DNA from: Deroplatys truncata
Taxonomy: Eukaryota; Arthropoda; Insecta; Mantodea; Mantidae
Length of the DNA stretch: 64,000 nucleotides
NCBI GenBank assembly: GCA_030765065.1
Contig: CM060989.1
Span: forward strand, 56,558,001 to 56,622,000
Reading direction: 5' to 3'
The translations under genes and the position numbers were made by a program. Under the pieces are notes generated by a model. The model had not been told where the DNA came from, made no database searches, and saw only the letters and a list, made by a program, of their open reading frames with translations. Position 1 is the stretch's first letter, and every line of letters begins with the position of its first letter. This document shows, piece by piece, positions 44,199 to 55,613 of this stretch.

Positions 44199-44312
44199 TT
44201 TTTATTATTCAGGAAGCCTCAAAACATGTATTTCCGAGGAAATATCGGTATGGAATTTTTGGGTGGATTGCAATACTTCCTCTACTTGCTACAGGCTAGT
44301 GGTAGGGAAAGT

Positions 44313-44657
44313 AAAATGAACGTGGACTTCCAACACAAGATAATGATAGCTTGACTTATAAGCATCCATGTTACGAATGACTTCACGAGGCTTCGGAATC
44401 TAGCACGTCCTAATTGCAACAAGTTGCGTCAACTGACTGCAAGGCGGAAAATGAAAGTGCCAGCCAAATCATAATGATGTACAAAAATGTAACTTTTTGT
44501 AATTTATTGTTGGTGCAAAATAATTACATTTCCTTCTAATTTTATGCAATTACCGACCGCAGCTTTTCGCAATCAGTTTAGACACTAACTTCTTTCTGCT
44601 TAAATTTATTCGGCTGATAAAGCATGAACTTTTCTTTAGCAATAATTACCTCAAAAC
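44313..44657. other. Unrecognised stretch
   Basis: No signature recognised. Confidence 0.4.
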
Positions 44658-45292
44658 AGGGGCGGCCACCCAAGGATAACTACGACTGGGGCTATAGCTT
44701 TAGAAGGGGTGAAAAAGATGTCTCGATGGACAATAAAATTTAATGGGCCACTGAAGCAATGGAGTATAGGATATACCGCGGAGGGGGACGGACACTTCAC
44801 GTACTGTAACCTACGAGAAATAGAGAGTAAGCCAAAAAAAATTGGAAACGGCTGCGCGGTGTTTTTCCTGTCCGCGTCTTCGGCGCTCGTTGCCGCTATC
44901 ATAGAAAGGCGTGGATGAAACCATACAACATTTTTAAAACTACTTTTAAAGGCTTTACTTACCAACTTTATGAAAGGAGATGCTGAAACTGGCCACCGTC
45001 GTTGTCCAAAAAAAAAATCCGTCAGGAAATTGTCAGCATTTCTCAACGTGAACTACGGCGAGTGATGGATAGTTTCCTAAAGAGGTGCCAAAAATGTATG
45101 GACAACGACGGTGGTCAGTTTCAGCATCTCCTTTCATAAAGTTGGTAAGTCAAGCCTTTAAAAGTAGTTTTAAAAATGGTTGTATGGTTTCATCTGCGCC
45201 TTTCTATGATAACGGCAGACGGCAACGAGCGTCGAGGACGCGGACAGGAAAAACACCGCGCGGCTGGTTCGTAGTTTTTTTGCTCCTCCGTA
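44658..45292. mobile_element. Palindromic remnant of a mariner-like transposon
   Basis: Arms of about 170 bp, 44840-45010 and 45092-45265, are inverted copies with few differences, around an 80-bp spacer. In plus sense the spacer and right arm read ISQRELRRVMDSFLKRCQKC then MDNDGGQFQHLLS and stop (to about 45142), the C-terminus of a mariner-type transposase. The left arm holds the same end on the minus strand. The outer left border starts CAGGGGCGGCCACCC, which resembles a hAT tip, but no matching right tip or duplication was found. Confidence 0.65.
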
Positions 45293-45426
45293 TATTGAGG
45301 CTACCCCCTAGGAGGAAGGGATGAAGTGAAGGAGTCACAGCAGCCTACAGGCCACACAGGCCCGCCCTACTGCTAGAGCTGCCCATAGAGGACAATGAAC
45401 GAGCCGTCAACCAAGCAGCCCTCTGG
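45293..45426. repeat. Family III repeat, copy 2
   Basis: GGCTACCCCCTAGGAGGAAG, GGATGAAGTGAAGGAG, CAAGCAGCCCTCTGG. Shorter than copies 1 and 3. Confidence 0.65.
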
Positions 45427-45921
45427 AAATAAATTGTGGGTTTTAAAGCCATGTACATTTTTTGGATAGTACGTTTTTGTTTATCGCTTAACGGTATACA
45501 AGATTATACAAAATTCCTTCCCAATGCGAAGGACTTCAAAGACTATTCTTAGAAAATTAAATGTACATTTTATTTACCATGTATATATCTTTAATATATG
45601 GTATTATAATTAAAACCTTTGGAACCACTTTATAGAAAATAACCAATTTGGTAAAGTGCAGTTTGGGGTGGGGGGATTTTCTTGAAAATCTTCGTGTCTC
45701 ATTTTCGAAGGTACTGTACCTAAATACTAACTCTGGTGTTTATCTGAATTTTTGTTTTTCAGTTATGCAGTTCACGCACATATACACATCACACACGGAC
45801 CGTTTTCTAAAAATGTTTTTTGGACTCAGGGGCCTCAAAACATGTATTTTCGGTGAAATTTCGGTATCTAATTTTTTGGGGTGAAATGCAATACTTTATC
45901 TTTGTACGTGGTACAGAAAAT
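45427..45921 (-). mobile_element. Old Family A2 copy, 3'-truncated
   Basis: AAATAAATTGTGGGTTTT to TTTGTACGTGGTACAGAAAA (5' tip). Interior blocks CTTCGTGTCTC and GTTATGCAGTTCACGC are recognisable. Confidence 0.7.
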
Positions 45922-45966
45922 AATAAACGATAGTAGCTAGAGAATGTCATGTGAATATAAAATAAT
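45922..45966 (+). repeat. Old Family A2 3'-tip fragment
   Basis: AAACGATAGTAGCTAGAGAA then TGTCATGTGAATATAA. Confidence 0.5.
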
Positions 45967-46009
45967 TTTTCTTTTTTATTGATCTGTTTTTTGAGAATTA
46001 ACATTTTTT

Positions 46010-46887
46010 ACTTTCTCTACTACGTACAGTAAGTAGGGGAAGTATTGCATTCCACCCAAAAATTCGATACCGAGATTTCACTGGAAATACATGTTTTGAG
46101 ACCTCCTGAATCCAAAAAAAGCATTTTTAGAAACATGTCCGTGTGTGTGTCTGTGTGTGTGTGTGTGTGTCTGTGTGTGTGTCTGTGTGTCTGTGAACAG
46201 CATATCTCAAAAACGAACAGTCGGATAAACACCAAACTTGGTATTTAGGTTCAGTATCTTCCACAGATGCGACACGAAGGTTTTCAAGAAAATCCCCCCA
46301 CCCCAGACTACCCTTTACATGGAACATTTTTCGAAAATTTTAATTTTCTCAAAAATGGCTCTAACGATTTTGATGAAAATATCATATGTTTAAGATAAAG
46401 TCATGAGAAATGAAATGTATATCTCGAATTTTCTGGGAATGTCTCCAAAAGTATTCTTCATTGTGAACGGCTTTTGCATAACTGGTAAACCATAAGAGAT
46501 AGACAAAATTTTACTACACAAAAAATGTAGATCGCGTTGAAATACACAACTTATGTCATATACATTTCTTTTGTTGAGTGAACCGTTTTCGAGATATTGC
46601 TTGTTATTTCCTTAAATTTTCCAATACTTATACTTTTTCTCAAATTCGTTATTCATTTTTTTATGTCCTAGACATGCAAAGAGAATGGAATGCGCCACAT
46701 AGCAACCAGCGTTAAAATATTTGACTATCGCTTAAAAGCTACCATATTTCCCTTGCATCTACAAGAAAATTACCAATAAGATTGACATCTCGATATCTCG
46801 ATTAACATGAAGCATTTGGAGAATAGGCGTTTGCAAAAATAGATTGTACAAGAGTAGAGAAAGTCATGTGAGTGTAACACATCAGAT
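46010..46887 (+). mobile_element. Family A young copy A-11, complete
   Basis: 878 bp from ACTTTCTCTACTACGTACAG to AACACATCAGAT. TG/TC microsatellite at 46141-46194. Very close to N1, N2 and M3 in sequence. Confidence 0.9.
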
Positions 46888-46891
46888 TTTT

Positions 46892-47112
46892 TAATATGGG
46901 ATCACTCTCCAGAAAATTGTGTAGAATGCTACATAAGTATGAGTATAGGCAAAATAGTTTTAGTACATTTAAATCGATATGGTGCACCAATTTTCTTATC
47001 ATGAAAATTGTATTTGGAAACTTTTGTGTAAACATAATCTATGTGAAATTCCCATTTAAGATTCAGGTTTTAAGTGTTGATAACTGGGAGATGGCAAGTT
47101 TTTAAACCTTAA
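46892..47112. other. Short unrecognised interval
   Basis: Open frame 46896-47105 (69 residues) has no recognised motif. It lies between two Family A copies in opposite orientation. Confidence 0.35.
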
Positions 47113-47118
47113 GCAAAA

Positions 47119-47836
47119 ATCTGATGTGTTACACTCACATGACTTTCTCTTCTCTTATACAAACTATTTTTACAAGCGCTTATTCTCCATCTACTTTATG
47201 TTAATCGAGATAAACATTTGCAGAAACTGTCTTATTTCTAATTTTCTTGCAGGGGAATATATATTTACCAGGGCAATATAGAAATACAGTAGCCTTTAAG
47301 CATATACATATCTCTTAATAGCTGGTTGCTAGGTGCAGCACCATTCTCTTTGCCACAGATTAATACTCTTACTATATTAACGAATCCCCATTTGAGAAAA
47401 TAAGTATTGAAAAATTTAAGGGAATAACAAGCAATATCTCGAAAATGGTTCACTCAACAAAAAAATGTATATGACATAAATTGTGTATTTTAACGCAACC
47501 TACATTTTTTGTGTAGTAAAATTTTGTCTATCTCTTATGGTTTACCAGTTATGCAAAAGTCGTTCACAATGAAGAATACTTTTGGGGACATTTCCAGAAA
47601 ATTCAAGATATACATTTTATTTGTCATGAAAATATCTTAAACATATGATATTATAATCAAAATCGTTAGAGCCATTTTTGAGAAAATTAAAATTTTCGAA
47701 AAATGTTCCATGTAAAGGGTAACCTGGGGTGGGGGGACTCTCTTGAAAACCTTGGTGTCGCATCTCTGGAAGATGCTGAACCTAAGTACCAAGTTTGGTG
47801 TATATCCGACTGTTCGTTTCTGAGTGATGCTGTTCT

Positions 47837-47869
<33 letters not shown>

Positions 47870-47966
47870 ATACACGGACATGTTTCCAAAAATGTTTTTT
47901 TTGGGATTCTGGGGGTCTCAAAACATGTATTTCCGGTGAAATCTTACTATACGTAGTAGAGAAAGT
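47119..47966 (-). mobile_element. Family A young copy A-12
   Basis: ATCTGATGTGTTACACTCAC to ACGTAGTAGAGAAAGT. 3' module of the TGTCTTGGATATGC type. A short stretch of the 5' end is missing (GTGAAATC joins TTACTATACG). (CA)n at 47836-47864. Confidence 0.85.
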
Positions 47967-49920
47967 AAAAATAACTTAGCTGTGATTTTATCACGAATTA
48001 CTTGCAATACATTGATTGAGTGAGCATGATTAGAAGTGATTGGCTGTGATCACACTTTCGAAATTCTGGAATGTGTTTAATTGCATAGTATCTGCTCGTT
48101 ACAGCTGAACGGATAGCCGTCAAATTACATTGCACTGAGCACCGTTCGATAGCCGCTTCCAATCGATTACGAAATTAGTGTCACTGTATTACGCATTCCG
48201 CAGTTCACGACCAACTTTCGAGCAAAAAAAAAAATGTTACTTTCAAGTCAAACTATTGATGTTATTTTTCCAAAACACAGGCCTGAACTTGTTTATTAAT
48301 TTAGACTGTATATTATATTATTATAAGTAGTATTTTTGATGCATCATTTTAATTTTATACAAGTTTATTTAGGAATACGTTTATGGTACAGAATATGCTT
48401 ATGAGGGTAGTAAAAAGGCTACTAGATTGAGTTTAAATACTTAATATTTTATGTCATTGTTATATTTGAATTTTAAGCCACTATTACAAAGATTTTCTTC
48501 CACACTGCGGCCACCGTACTACTGCTCGCGAGCCGTTCGCAGCAGCTCGCACTCCCGGCGAAACAGTTATGATATCTCCGGAAAGCCTCACGTTCTCATA
48601 GTTTACAATTGCAGTGATAATAAGCAAATACTATTTCATAAGAGATGCTGGAAATGTTATCTATCCACACGTTTCTGGCAACATCTTAGTAGTTTTTTTA
48701 GTCTTTCCAATGTATGGGGGTTCTGCATACACTTCATAGATGAAAATCACATAGATCAGGGGATCTTGAGAGCCATAATCTTTTACTAATATCCTATCTT
48801 GTAAAATTGCATTCCTGTATCTCGCTGCATTTTTATTTATTCAGAAAATACAGGCCCTCTTATGCTATATGCATATACAGCACATTACACACTAATTTTC
48901 GTTCATGCAAGGGAATATCGCGTGTAAAATCGGGTTTCTCTGTGCTTCAGTATGTGTTATTTTACGACGGAACATAACCATGTAAAAGGAACCAAGCTTC
49001 TTCAGAGAAGAATACTAAGAGTGAGTCAATTACTCTATTTTTGGCATTTCTCAAAATCCAATTATAGAAATTTACCCGTCCCTGATGATCAAGTGAAAAA
49101 TAAGTTACTCCTCTTGAACATAGCAATTAGTGCATTGGTTTGGTTATAGCAAAGCTGTGGCCTTGCAGGTTTGTTAATCTTTAAAAAGCAGCTTCATCTA
49201 AATGACTTAGAACGTGTACTTTTTACACGTCCTTGAATACAATTTAACATGGATACAAAACATATCGATACGCAAGCCTATCTTACAGTGTTATTAACAT
49301 TTTATTTTACGAGGATGAACTTTTCATTCTTCCTGAAAAGTATAGATTAATGGAAAGTGTAATAAATGGAAAAGCTATCGAATTTGTTATGCCTTCCTCA
49401 CAACCAGTCCCATTTATTGCAAGAGTTAATTACATGGGTATTAAAAAGAAAGAAAAAATGTAGTAATAAGCAGGAACTAATACGAGGAAGAAACATCCAC
49501 AAATGCCACTGAAAGGTCAAAGATTTTATATGATTTAATTATGCTTGTGTGTGTTAAATAACTGTACCCTTTAGGAAATCGTTTCGTTCTTCCTTAGAAC
49601 GCCCTGAAGTCACGAATCCTAAAAGATACTGGCGTGTATCAGCCCAGCAGGTAAGTGTGTCAAGTATTATAAAAACATAAAAATAAGAGTACGTCAAACC
49701 CTAAACTAATTATTCCTGTTCCTCTTTCCAAAGTACAATCTTCATAGCAGACTAGCACCTGCCCACCAGGTGCAAAGGTCCTCTTCTTTGACTAAGGAAG
49801 GCGTCAACCTAGTGACACTCCCTCCGCGAGTTTTTGCATTAGGTCAATGTCTGATTTCTTCAAAAAGGTTCCCTGCTTGCGCAAGGATTGAAGTTGATAC
49901 GCCAACGCGTAGACAAAACC
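47967..49920. other. Largest unrecognised stretch
   Basis: About 1.95 kb of AT-rich DNA. The open frame 48451-48789 (112 residues) has no recognised domain. It has cysteines, is slightly basic and has no signal peptide. No terminal repeats, SINE boxes or Family A pieces seen. This is the best candidate for single-copy sequence in the second half. Confidence 0.45.
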
Positions 49921-50030
49921 TGGTAGGGGGCTTCAAAAGCATGCATTTCCAGCGAAATTTCGGCATAGAATGTTTGGGTGGAATGAAACTTCCTCTACCT
50001 ACTGGGTACGTGCCAGAGGTAGTAACAATT
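49921..50030 (-). repeat. Old Family A2 5'-end fragment
   Basis: GGGGGCTTCAAAAGCATGC, AATTTCGGCATAGAATG, TTGGGTGGAATG. Confidence 0.6.
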
Positions 50031-50044
50031 ACAAAAGTGTTTAA

Positions 50045-50250
50045 AACATTTGATGTGTTACTCTCACATGACTTTCTCTACTCTTGTACAAATTATGTTT
50101 ACTTTACAATCAAGAAGTGTTAAGTTAATCCTACAAATATTGTAAAGAATTGACTTTTTAAAGAGTTTACACAAGAATAGCTTATAGAAGCTATATAAAA
50201 TGACAGTGTGCAAAGAAAGTCATGTGAATGTAACGCATTGGGTTTACTTT
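50045..50250. repeat. Two Family A 3'-tip fragments facing each other
   Basis: Minus tip at 50045-50105 (TTGATGTGTTACTCTCACAT) and plus tip at about 50150-50245 (AAAGTCATGTGAATGTAACG). Confidence 0.55.
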
Positions 50251-50279
50251 TTATTGGGAAACGGCCTTCCGTAAGGATC

Positions 50280-50830
50280 CATGGAATTATTTACCGCTGC
50301 CACGCGGATTTTTAGCGAGAATCCGGAAATGTAGCGGAATATGATATGCCCGCCTGCATTTAAACCGCTTGCATTCGGGAGTCCAGGGTTCAACCCGTGG
50401 GCCGAAAACTGACTGTTGTTTTTTTCGTGCCTCAGTCGCTAAGGTAAATACCGGACTGGATATTTAATACCACGACCCAAAATTCCACCTTAAGTCTAAA
50501 AGAACAGTAAAGATGAAAATATATGGTAGGCGTATATGTTCTGCCATCTATCCAAAGATAATAAAAACAGGTAGACTGGACGGCACCCTAATGCCATCTT
50601 CTCAGCACGTGCAGAGGAAGAGATGTAGTTACCAGGCACTAAGATATCTGTGGACACGTGTCGAAGCGGAGGTACAGTTGTCTAACACTAAGGTCTATAT
50701 GGACATGTGACGAAATAAGATGGTATGGTACAGGATGAGACGTAGATGGTTAACTGTCCACCACACACCAATCTCCTAACAGATCCGTCGTGACATAACC
50801 ACGTAGTTAAAGCGATGTAAAATAAATAGA
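50280..50830 (+). mobile_element. tRNA-derived SINE
   Basis: Head with TGCATTTAAACCGCTTGC, GGGAGTCCAGG and B-box-like GGGTTCAACCC (about 50386). Body TTTTTTTCGTGCCTCAGTC. 3' end GTTAAAGCGATGTAAAATAA at about 50808-50827. The 3' half matches the SINE at 58504-58794. Confidence 0.65.
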
Positions 50831-51247
50831 GGAAAAGCATTTGAACTTGAATAGAAAACAGAATACCTTTCTATCTTGTTAATTTCCCATTTTCTTAAAA
50901 CACAGATATTTTGCTGAGTATCAAACTCGTGGCCTAATGAATGGCAGCAGCCCGTAATACCGTTACGCCATTGACTCTCTCTTATAAATCAAGACGTGTT
51001 GCTGTGGTCAAGAGGCTGGCCGTATTGAAATTCCTGCGTGCACAACAGTGGTGCGAATTTCAATGGAAGACTCGCCGTACTGGGTCAAGACCTCAGGGTC
51101 TCCATGCTAATGCAATACAAGAACTACCATAAAAGAGAAATGCACTTTGACAACATTAAAAGCAACCGAGGAGTGACAGCATGGTGCAAAAATACAGCAG
51201 AATACAGAGATCTCTGTAACTAAATGTATTCCTATTTACCCATTTTA
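50831..51247. other. Unrecognised stretch
   Basis: Open frames 50941-51132 and 51038-51223 overlap in different frames and have no motif. Confidence 0.4.
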
Positions 51248-52020
51248 ACTTTCTCTACTACGTATAGTAAGTAGGGTAAGTATTACATTCCACCCAAAAA
51301 TTCGATACCGAGATTTCACCGGAAATATATGCTTTGAGGCTCCCTGAATCCAAAAACAGCATTTTTGAAAACATGTCCGTGTGTGTCTGTGAACAGCATA
51401 ACCCAGAAACGAACAGTCGGATAAACACCAAACTTGGTATTTAGGTTCAGTATCTTCCAGAGATGCGACACGAAGGTTTTCAAGAAAATCCTCCAACCCC
51501 AGACTACCCTTTACATGGAACATTTTTCGAACATTTTAATTTTCTCAAAAATGGCTCTAACGATTTTCATTAAAATATCATATGACAAATGAAATGTATA
51601 TCTTGAATTTTCTGGGAATGTCTCCAAAAGTACTCTTCATTGTGAACGACTTTTCCATAACTGGTAAACCATAAGAGATAGACAAAATTTTACTACACAA
51701 AAAATGTAGATCGCGTTAAAATACACAATTTATGTCGTATACATTTTTTTGTTGGGTCAACCATTTTCGAGATATTGCTTGTTATTCCCTTGAATTTTCC
51801 AACACTTAGCAAAGAGAATGGAATACTCCACATAGCAACCAGCTCTTAAAATATTTGACTATCGCTTAAAGCCTACCAATTCCCCTTGCATCTACAAGAA
51901 AATTAGCAATAAGGTTAACATCTCGATATCTCGATTAACATGAAGCATATGGAGAATAAGCGTTTGTAAAAATAGTTTGTACAAGAGTAGAGAAAGTCAT
52001 GTGAGTGTAACACATCAGAT
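51248..52020 (+). mobile_element. Family A young copy A-13
   Basis: ACTTTCTCTACTACGTATAG to CACATCAGAT. The stretch from AATACTTATAC to CTGGACATGC is missing (CACTTAGCAAAGAGAATGG), the same junction as in A-14, so the two share a shortened source. Confidence 0.85.
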
Positions 52021-52149
52021 TTATATCCATTTCATGCATCAACCATTCGAACTTTGATTTGTACGGTACCTATACAACTACTTTTAAATTAGCCATAAAG
52101 TATTCACAAAACTGTACAACACGCCAGTAACAAAAGGAAAACAAATGAT

Positions 52150-52240
52150 ATCTGTGCTACATTCACATGACTTTTCTATCCACTATCGTTTTTATACGAG
52201 TATAGCTTCTACAAACTATACTTACAAAAAGGAATTAATT
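52150..52240 (-). repeat. Old Family A2 3'-tip fragment
   Basis: GCTACATTCACATGACTTTT, CCACTATCGTTTTTATACG. Confidence 0.55.
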
Positions 52241-52650
52241 GTTCTTCCATAAAGATCGGTGTTGGGCAAGGTGGAAAGGTAGGATCAGTTGACTGAAAAA
52301 CTCAAGTGACATCGCTGGAATTTGAACCACGTATCTCCCAGCTTCGGCCCGGTTGCTCTAACATGCTGCTAAGACAACCGACTTCAAGTTGAAACTATGA
52401 AGCCCGGGACTTAAAGTACTTACAGCAATGTAAGTCGCCATTGGGCTATGTCATCTCAATACAATTTGAGATCTCCTTGTGGTTTACTGGAAAAAATGCG
52501 AATCAGTTGGAGAATTTAATGTCGTACCGGCATGTTGCCATGGTAGCTCAATGGTTAGAATAGCTGAAAGGAAACCGGGAAATCCTGGTTCAATTCCCGA
52601 TGATGGCATTGAATTTTTCAGTCGTCTGATTCTACCTTTCCTATAGTTAC
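52241..52650. repeat. Inverted pair of tRNA-derived SINEs
   Basis: Right member (plus): TGGTAGCTCAATGGTTAGAA (A box, 52552-52571) and GGTTCAATTCC (B box, about 52588-52598), then TTTTTCAGTCGTCTGATTC. Left member (minus): the same order reversed, with TTAGCAGCATGTTAGAG, GGTTCAAATTCC and TTTTTCAGTCAACTGATCC, at 52262-52380. Heads face one another across about 150 bp. The right head is nearly a whole tRNA but its stems have mismatches, so I do not call a tRNA gene. Confidence 0.7.
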
Positions 52651-53469
52651 AAAACCTTATTTTTCTATCTACTCCGTGTTGATGGACATAAGCTTTTACA
52701 CATTTCGTTGCAGGTGAAAGATGGATACAGGAAACCAAAACTTTTATGAACGGGTCGCTATATGCTGGCCTTGAAATCGCATACCGTTTCTAATAAATCG
52801 CGAGAAACAACCGAATCCACTTCAAAAAATCTGATGTGTTACACTCACATGACTTTCTCTACTCTTGTACAAACTATTTTTACAAACGCTTATTCTCCGT
52901 ATGCATCATGTTAATCGAGATGTTAATCTTATTGTTAATTTTCTTGTAGGTACAAGGGGAATTGGTAGGCTTTAAGCGACAGTCAAATATTTTAAGAGCT
53001 GGTTGCTATGTGGAGTATTCCATTCTCTTTGCTAAGTGTTGGAAAATTTAAGGGAATAACAAGCAATATCTCGAAAATGGTCCACTCAACAAAAAAAAAT
53101 GTATATGACATAAATTGTGTATTTTAACGCAGTCTACATTTTTGTGCAGTAAAATTTTGTCTATCTTTTATGGCTTACCAGTTATGCAAAAGTCGTTCAC
53201 AATGAAGAACACTTTTGGAGACATTCCCAGAAAATTCGAAATATAAATTTCATTTGTCATGAAAATATCTTAAACATATGATATTTTAACAAAATCATTA
53301 GAGCCGTTTTTGAGAAAATTAGAATTTTCGAAAAATGTTCCATGTAAAGGGTAATCTGGGGTGGGGGAATTTTCTTGAAAACCTTTGTGTCCATCGCTGG
53401 AATATACTGAACCTAAATACCAAGTTTGGTGTTTATCCAACTGTTCGTCTCTGAGTTATGCTGTTCACA

Positions 53470-53516
<47 letters not shown>

Positions 53517-54140
53517 TCATGCTTTTTTGGATTCAGGGAGTCTCAAAGCATGTATTTCCGGTGAAATCTCGGTATCAAATTTTTGGGTGGAATACAATAC
53601 TTCCCCTACTTACTATACGTAGTAAAGAAAGCAAGAAGGGCAAATTATTGAAAAATTCAAACCAATATCGACGGATATCTTGAAACTGGCCGATGTCACA
53701 AAAATTAATTTAAATAAACTGTATGTTTTAAAAACATCTACATTTTTTGTGTGGTAAGCTTTTGTCCTTCTCTCTTCTGGTTTATAAGTTTTACAAAGTA
53801 ATACGAAACTCCTTCCGAAATGATTACACAGGTTATTCCCGAAAATTCAGGATATACTTTTCACTTGCCATTTAAATATCTTAAACATGCGGTATTTTAA
53901 TAAAAATCCTCAGATCCATTCTTAAGAAAATAAAAAAATAAAGAGAAAATTTTCATTAAAAGTTTAGTTTGCGATGGAGGAGGTTTTTGAAAATCTTCGC
54001 GTTTCATCCTACTGAGCTAATATATCAAATTCGGTGTTTATTCCACATTTCGCACGTGGAACTTTTTCTGAAATGCTTTTTTATGCAGGGGCCTCAAAAC
54101 ATGTATTTCCGTCAAAATCTCGACCTGTCTCATCTATAGT
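52640..54140 (-). mobile_element. Old Family A2 copy split by A-14
   Basis: Pieces 52640-52825 and 53637-54140. The second runs through TCTTGAAACTGGCCGATG to CATGTATTTCCGTC. Confidence 0.7.
52829..53632 (-). mobile_element. Family A young copy A-14
   Basis: ATCTGATGTGTTACACTCAC to ACGTAGTAAAGAAAG. It has a pure (CA)n tract of about 45 bp at 53469-53513 and the same shortened junction as A-13 (TTCTCTTTGCTAAGTG). Confidence 0.85.
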
Positions 54141-54444
54141 TGCGGACATGAATTCTGTAATGATACCGTCACCATGACAAAAGCCATCCCTCCACCCACA
54201 AGAAGCCATTTTCAGATTAAATATTAATACTTTGTTTTCAAGAATGGGGGTAAAGAATGTACAAACTTACTCTTACTTCTCAGTAAATCACACTTAGAGG
54301 AGAAGATTTAACAGTAAAGAACACTTACAAATACTTAGGAGTAACCCTGCAAACGAATGGGATTACTTTTGGGGTATATGCAAAAGAAAGAGCCATAACT
54401 GCCGTAAGGGCCATAAACGGCATACGAGAACTGTCCAAGAAGTA

Positions 54445-55613
54445 CCCGACCTAAAAAAGAAAACACAAAAACCTCTTTATTTCTCTATATAGTCTCCTTT
54501 CAGCTCGATACACTTTTCTTAGCGATGTTCAACAGCTTCGATATCCTGTTTATAGTGAGAACCGTCGAGTTCTGCAAAATAGCCATCAACTGCAAACTCC
54601 ACCCTCTTCATTGTTGGCAAATCTTTTACCACCAAGCCATTTCTTCAACTTTGGAAACAGAAAATAATCAGAGGGGCTAAGTCTGGCGAATAGGGTTCAT
54701 GAGGAAGCAATTCGAACTTTAACTTACTGATTTTAGCCTTGGGGATAATGGATTTGTAAACTGGTGCATTGTCTTGATGAAACAGAACTTTCTTTTTCGC
54801 TAAATGCGGCCGTTTTTGCTTGATTTCATCACTCAAATGCTGCAATAAGTTTGCATAATACTCACCATTGATTCTTTTCCTTTTTGAAGATAATCAATTA
54901 AAATTATCCCACGCGCATCCCAAAAAACTGATGCCATGACCTTGCCTGCAGATGGAACTGTCTTTGCCTTCTTTGGAGCCGATTCTACCCTTTCAGTCCA
55001 CTGTTTTGACTGTTCCTACGTCTCAGGTGTGAAGTGATGGATCCATGTCTCATTCATGATCATGAATCGACGTAAAAACTCTGTTTTATTGCAGCGAAAT
55101 ATCGCCAAACACTCGACTGAAACATCCTCACGACACTACTTTTGTTTCATTGTGAGTAAACGCGGCACCCATCTTGCGCACAGCTTTCTCGTGTCTAAAT
55201 TTTCAGTTAGTATGCGATATACAGCACTTTTTGAAATGCCTACGATATCTGCTAACTTCACAATTTCTGGCGTGGTCACTTCATTTGGTCCACCACTGCG
55301 ATGTTCGTCTTGGCAGCTCGTACGGCCTCGCTTAAACTCTGCCACTCAATATTTTACTGTTGTAAACGAAGGAGCAGACTCCCCCAGAGTTGAATCTAGC
55401 TCAGCTTTAATATTAGTTGGACTAAGACCTTTCAAATGAAAGTATTGTATCACATAGCGATGGCTCGCTGAGAGCGTTCACTATTAATGGCTGCCAAACA
55501 ATTACTAAACAACGTAGCATTGTCAAACTTTAAACTTAAGCTTTATAAGGGTGGTACTTTCTACCATAGTCATTTGTTTGAAACAACAACCGCTATATAC
55601 ACGTTAGGTCGGG
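54445..55613 (-). mobile_element. Mariner transposon with TA duplication
   Basis: Tips CCCGACCTAA on both ends (inverted), TA on both sides (54443-54444, 55614-55615). It lies inside the LINE and the LINE frame resumes after it. 1169 bp. Confidence 0.85.
54490..55450 (-). pseudogene. Mariner DD34D-type transposase pseudogene
   Basis: The minus strand reads FHLKGLSPTNIKAELDS at the N-terminal side (about 55440), VGISKSAVYRILTENL (helix-turn-helix), MNETWIHHFTPET (first Asp expected here, FMIMNE has Asn), LFHQDNAPVYKSII (second Asp, about 54770) and HEPYSPDLAP. After a frame change the third Asp follows in SDYFLFP. The C-terminus HYKQDIEAVEHR is near 54560. Family members are about 345 residues. 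At least two frame breaks plus stops, so inactive. Confidence 0.8.

Larger units (their letters stand above)
42056..44312 (-). mobile_element. Old Family A2 copy in three pieces
   Basis: Pieces 42056-42297, 43181-43397 and 44204-44312. The first gap holds Family III and a MITE. The second, in the T-run of AAATGCTTTTT, holds young copy A-10. The consensus continues across both gaps. Confidence 0.7.

Noticed and set aside
44658-44680. hAT end (CAGGGGCGGCCACCC)
   Set aside because: Only one tip and no 8-bp duplication found. The interior is mariner-like, so a hAT call is not supported.
48451-48789. Small host gene of 112 residues
   Set aside because: No recognised domain, no neighbouring exon signals that I can defend, and length is within chance for this base composition.
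52545-52616. tRNA gene
   Set aside because: A and B boxes are good, but acceptor, D and T stems have mismatches and a SINE body follows. The same head occurs inverted at 52262-52380.
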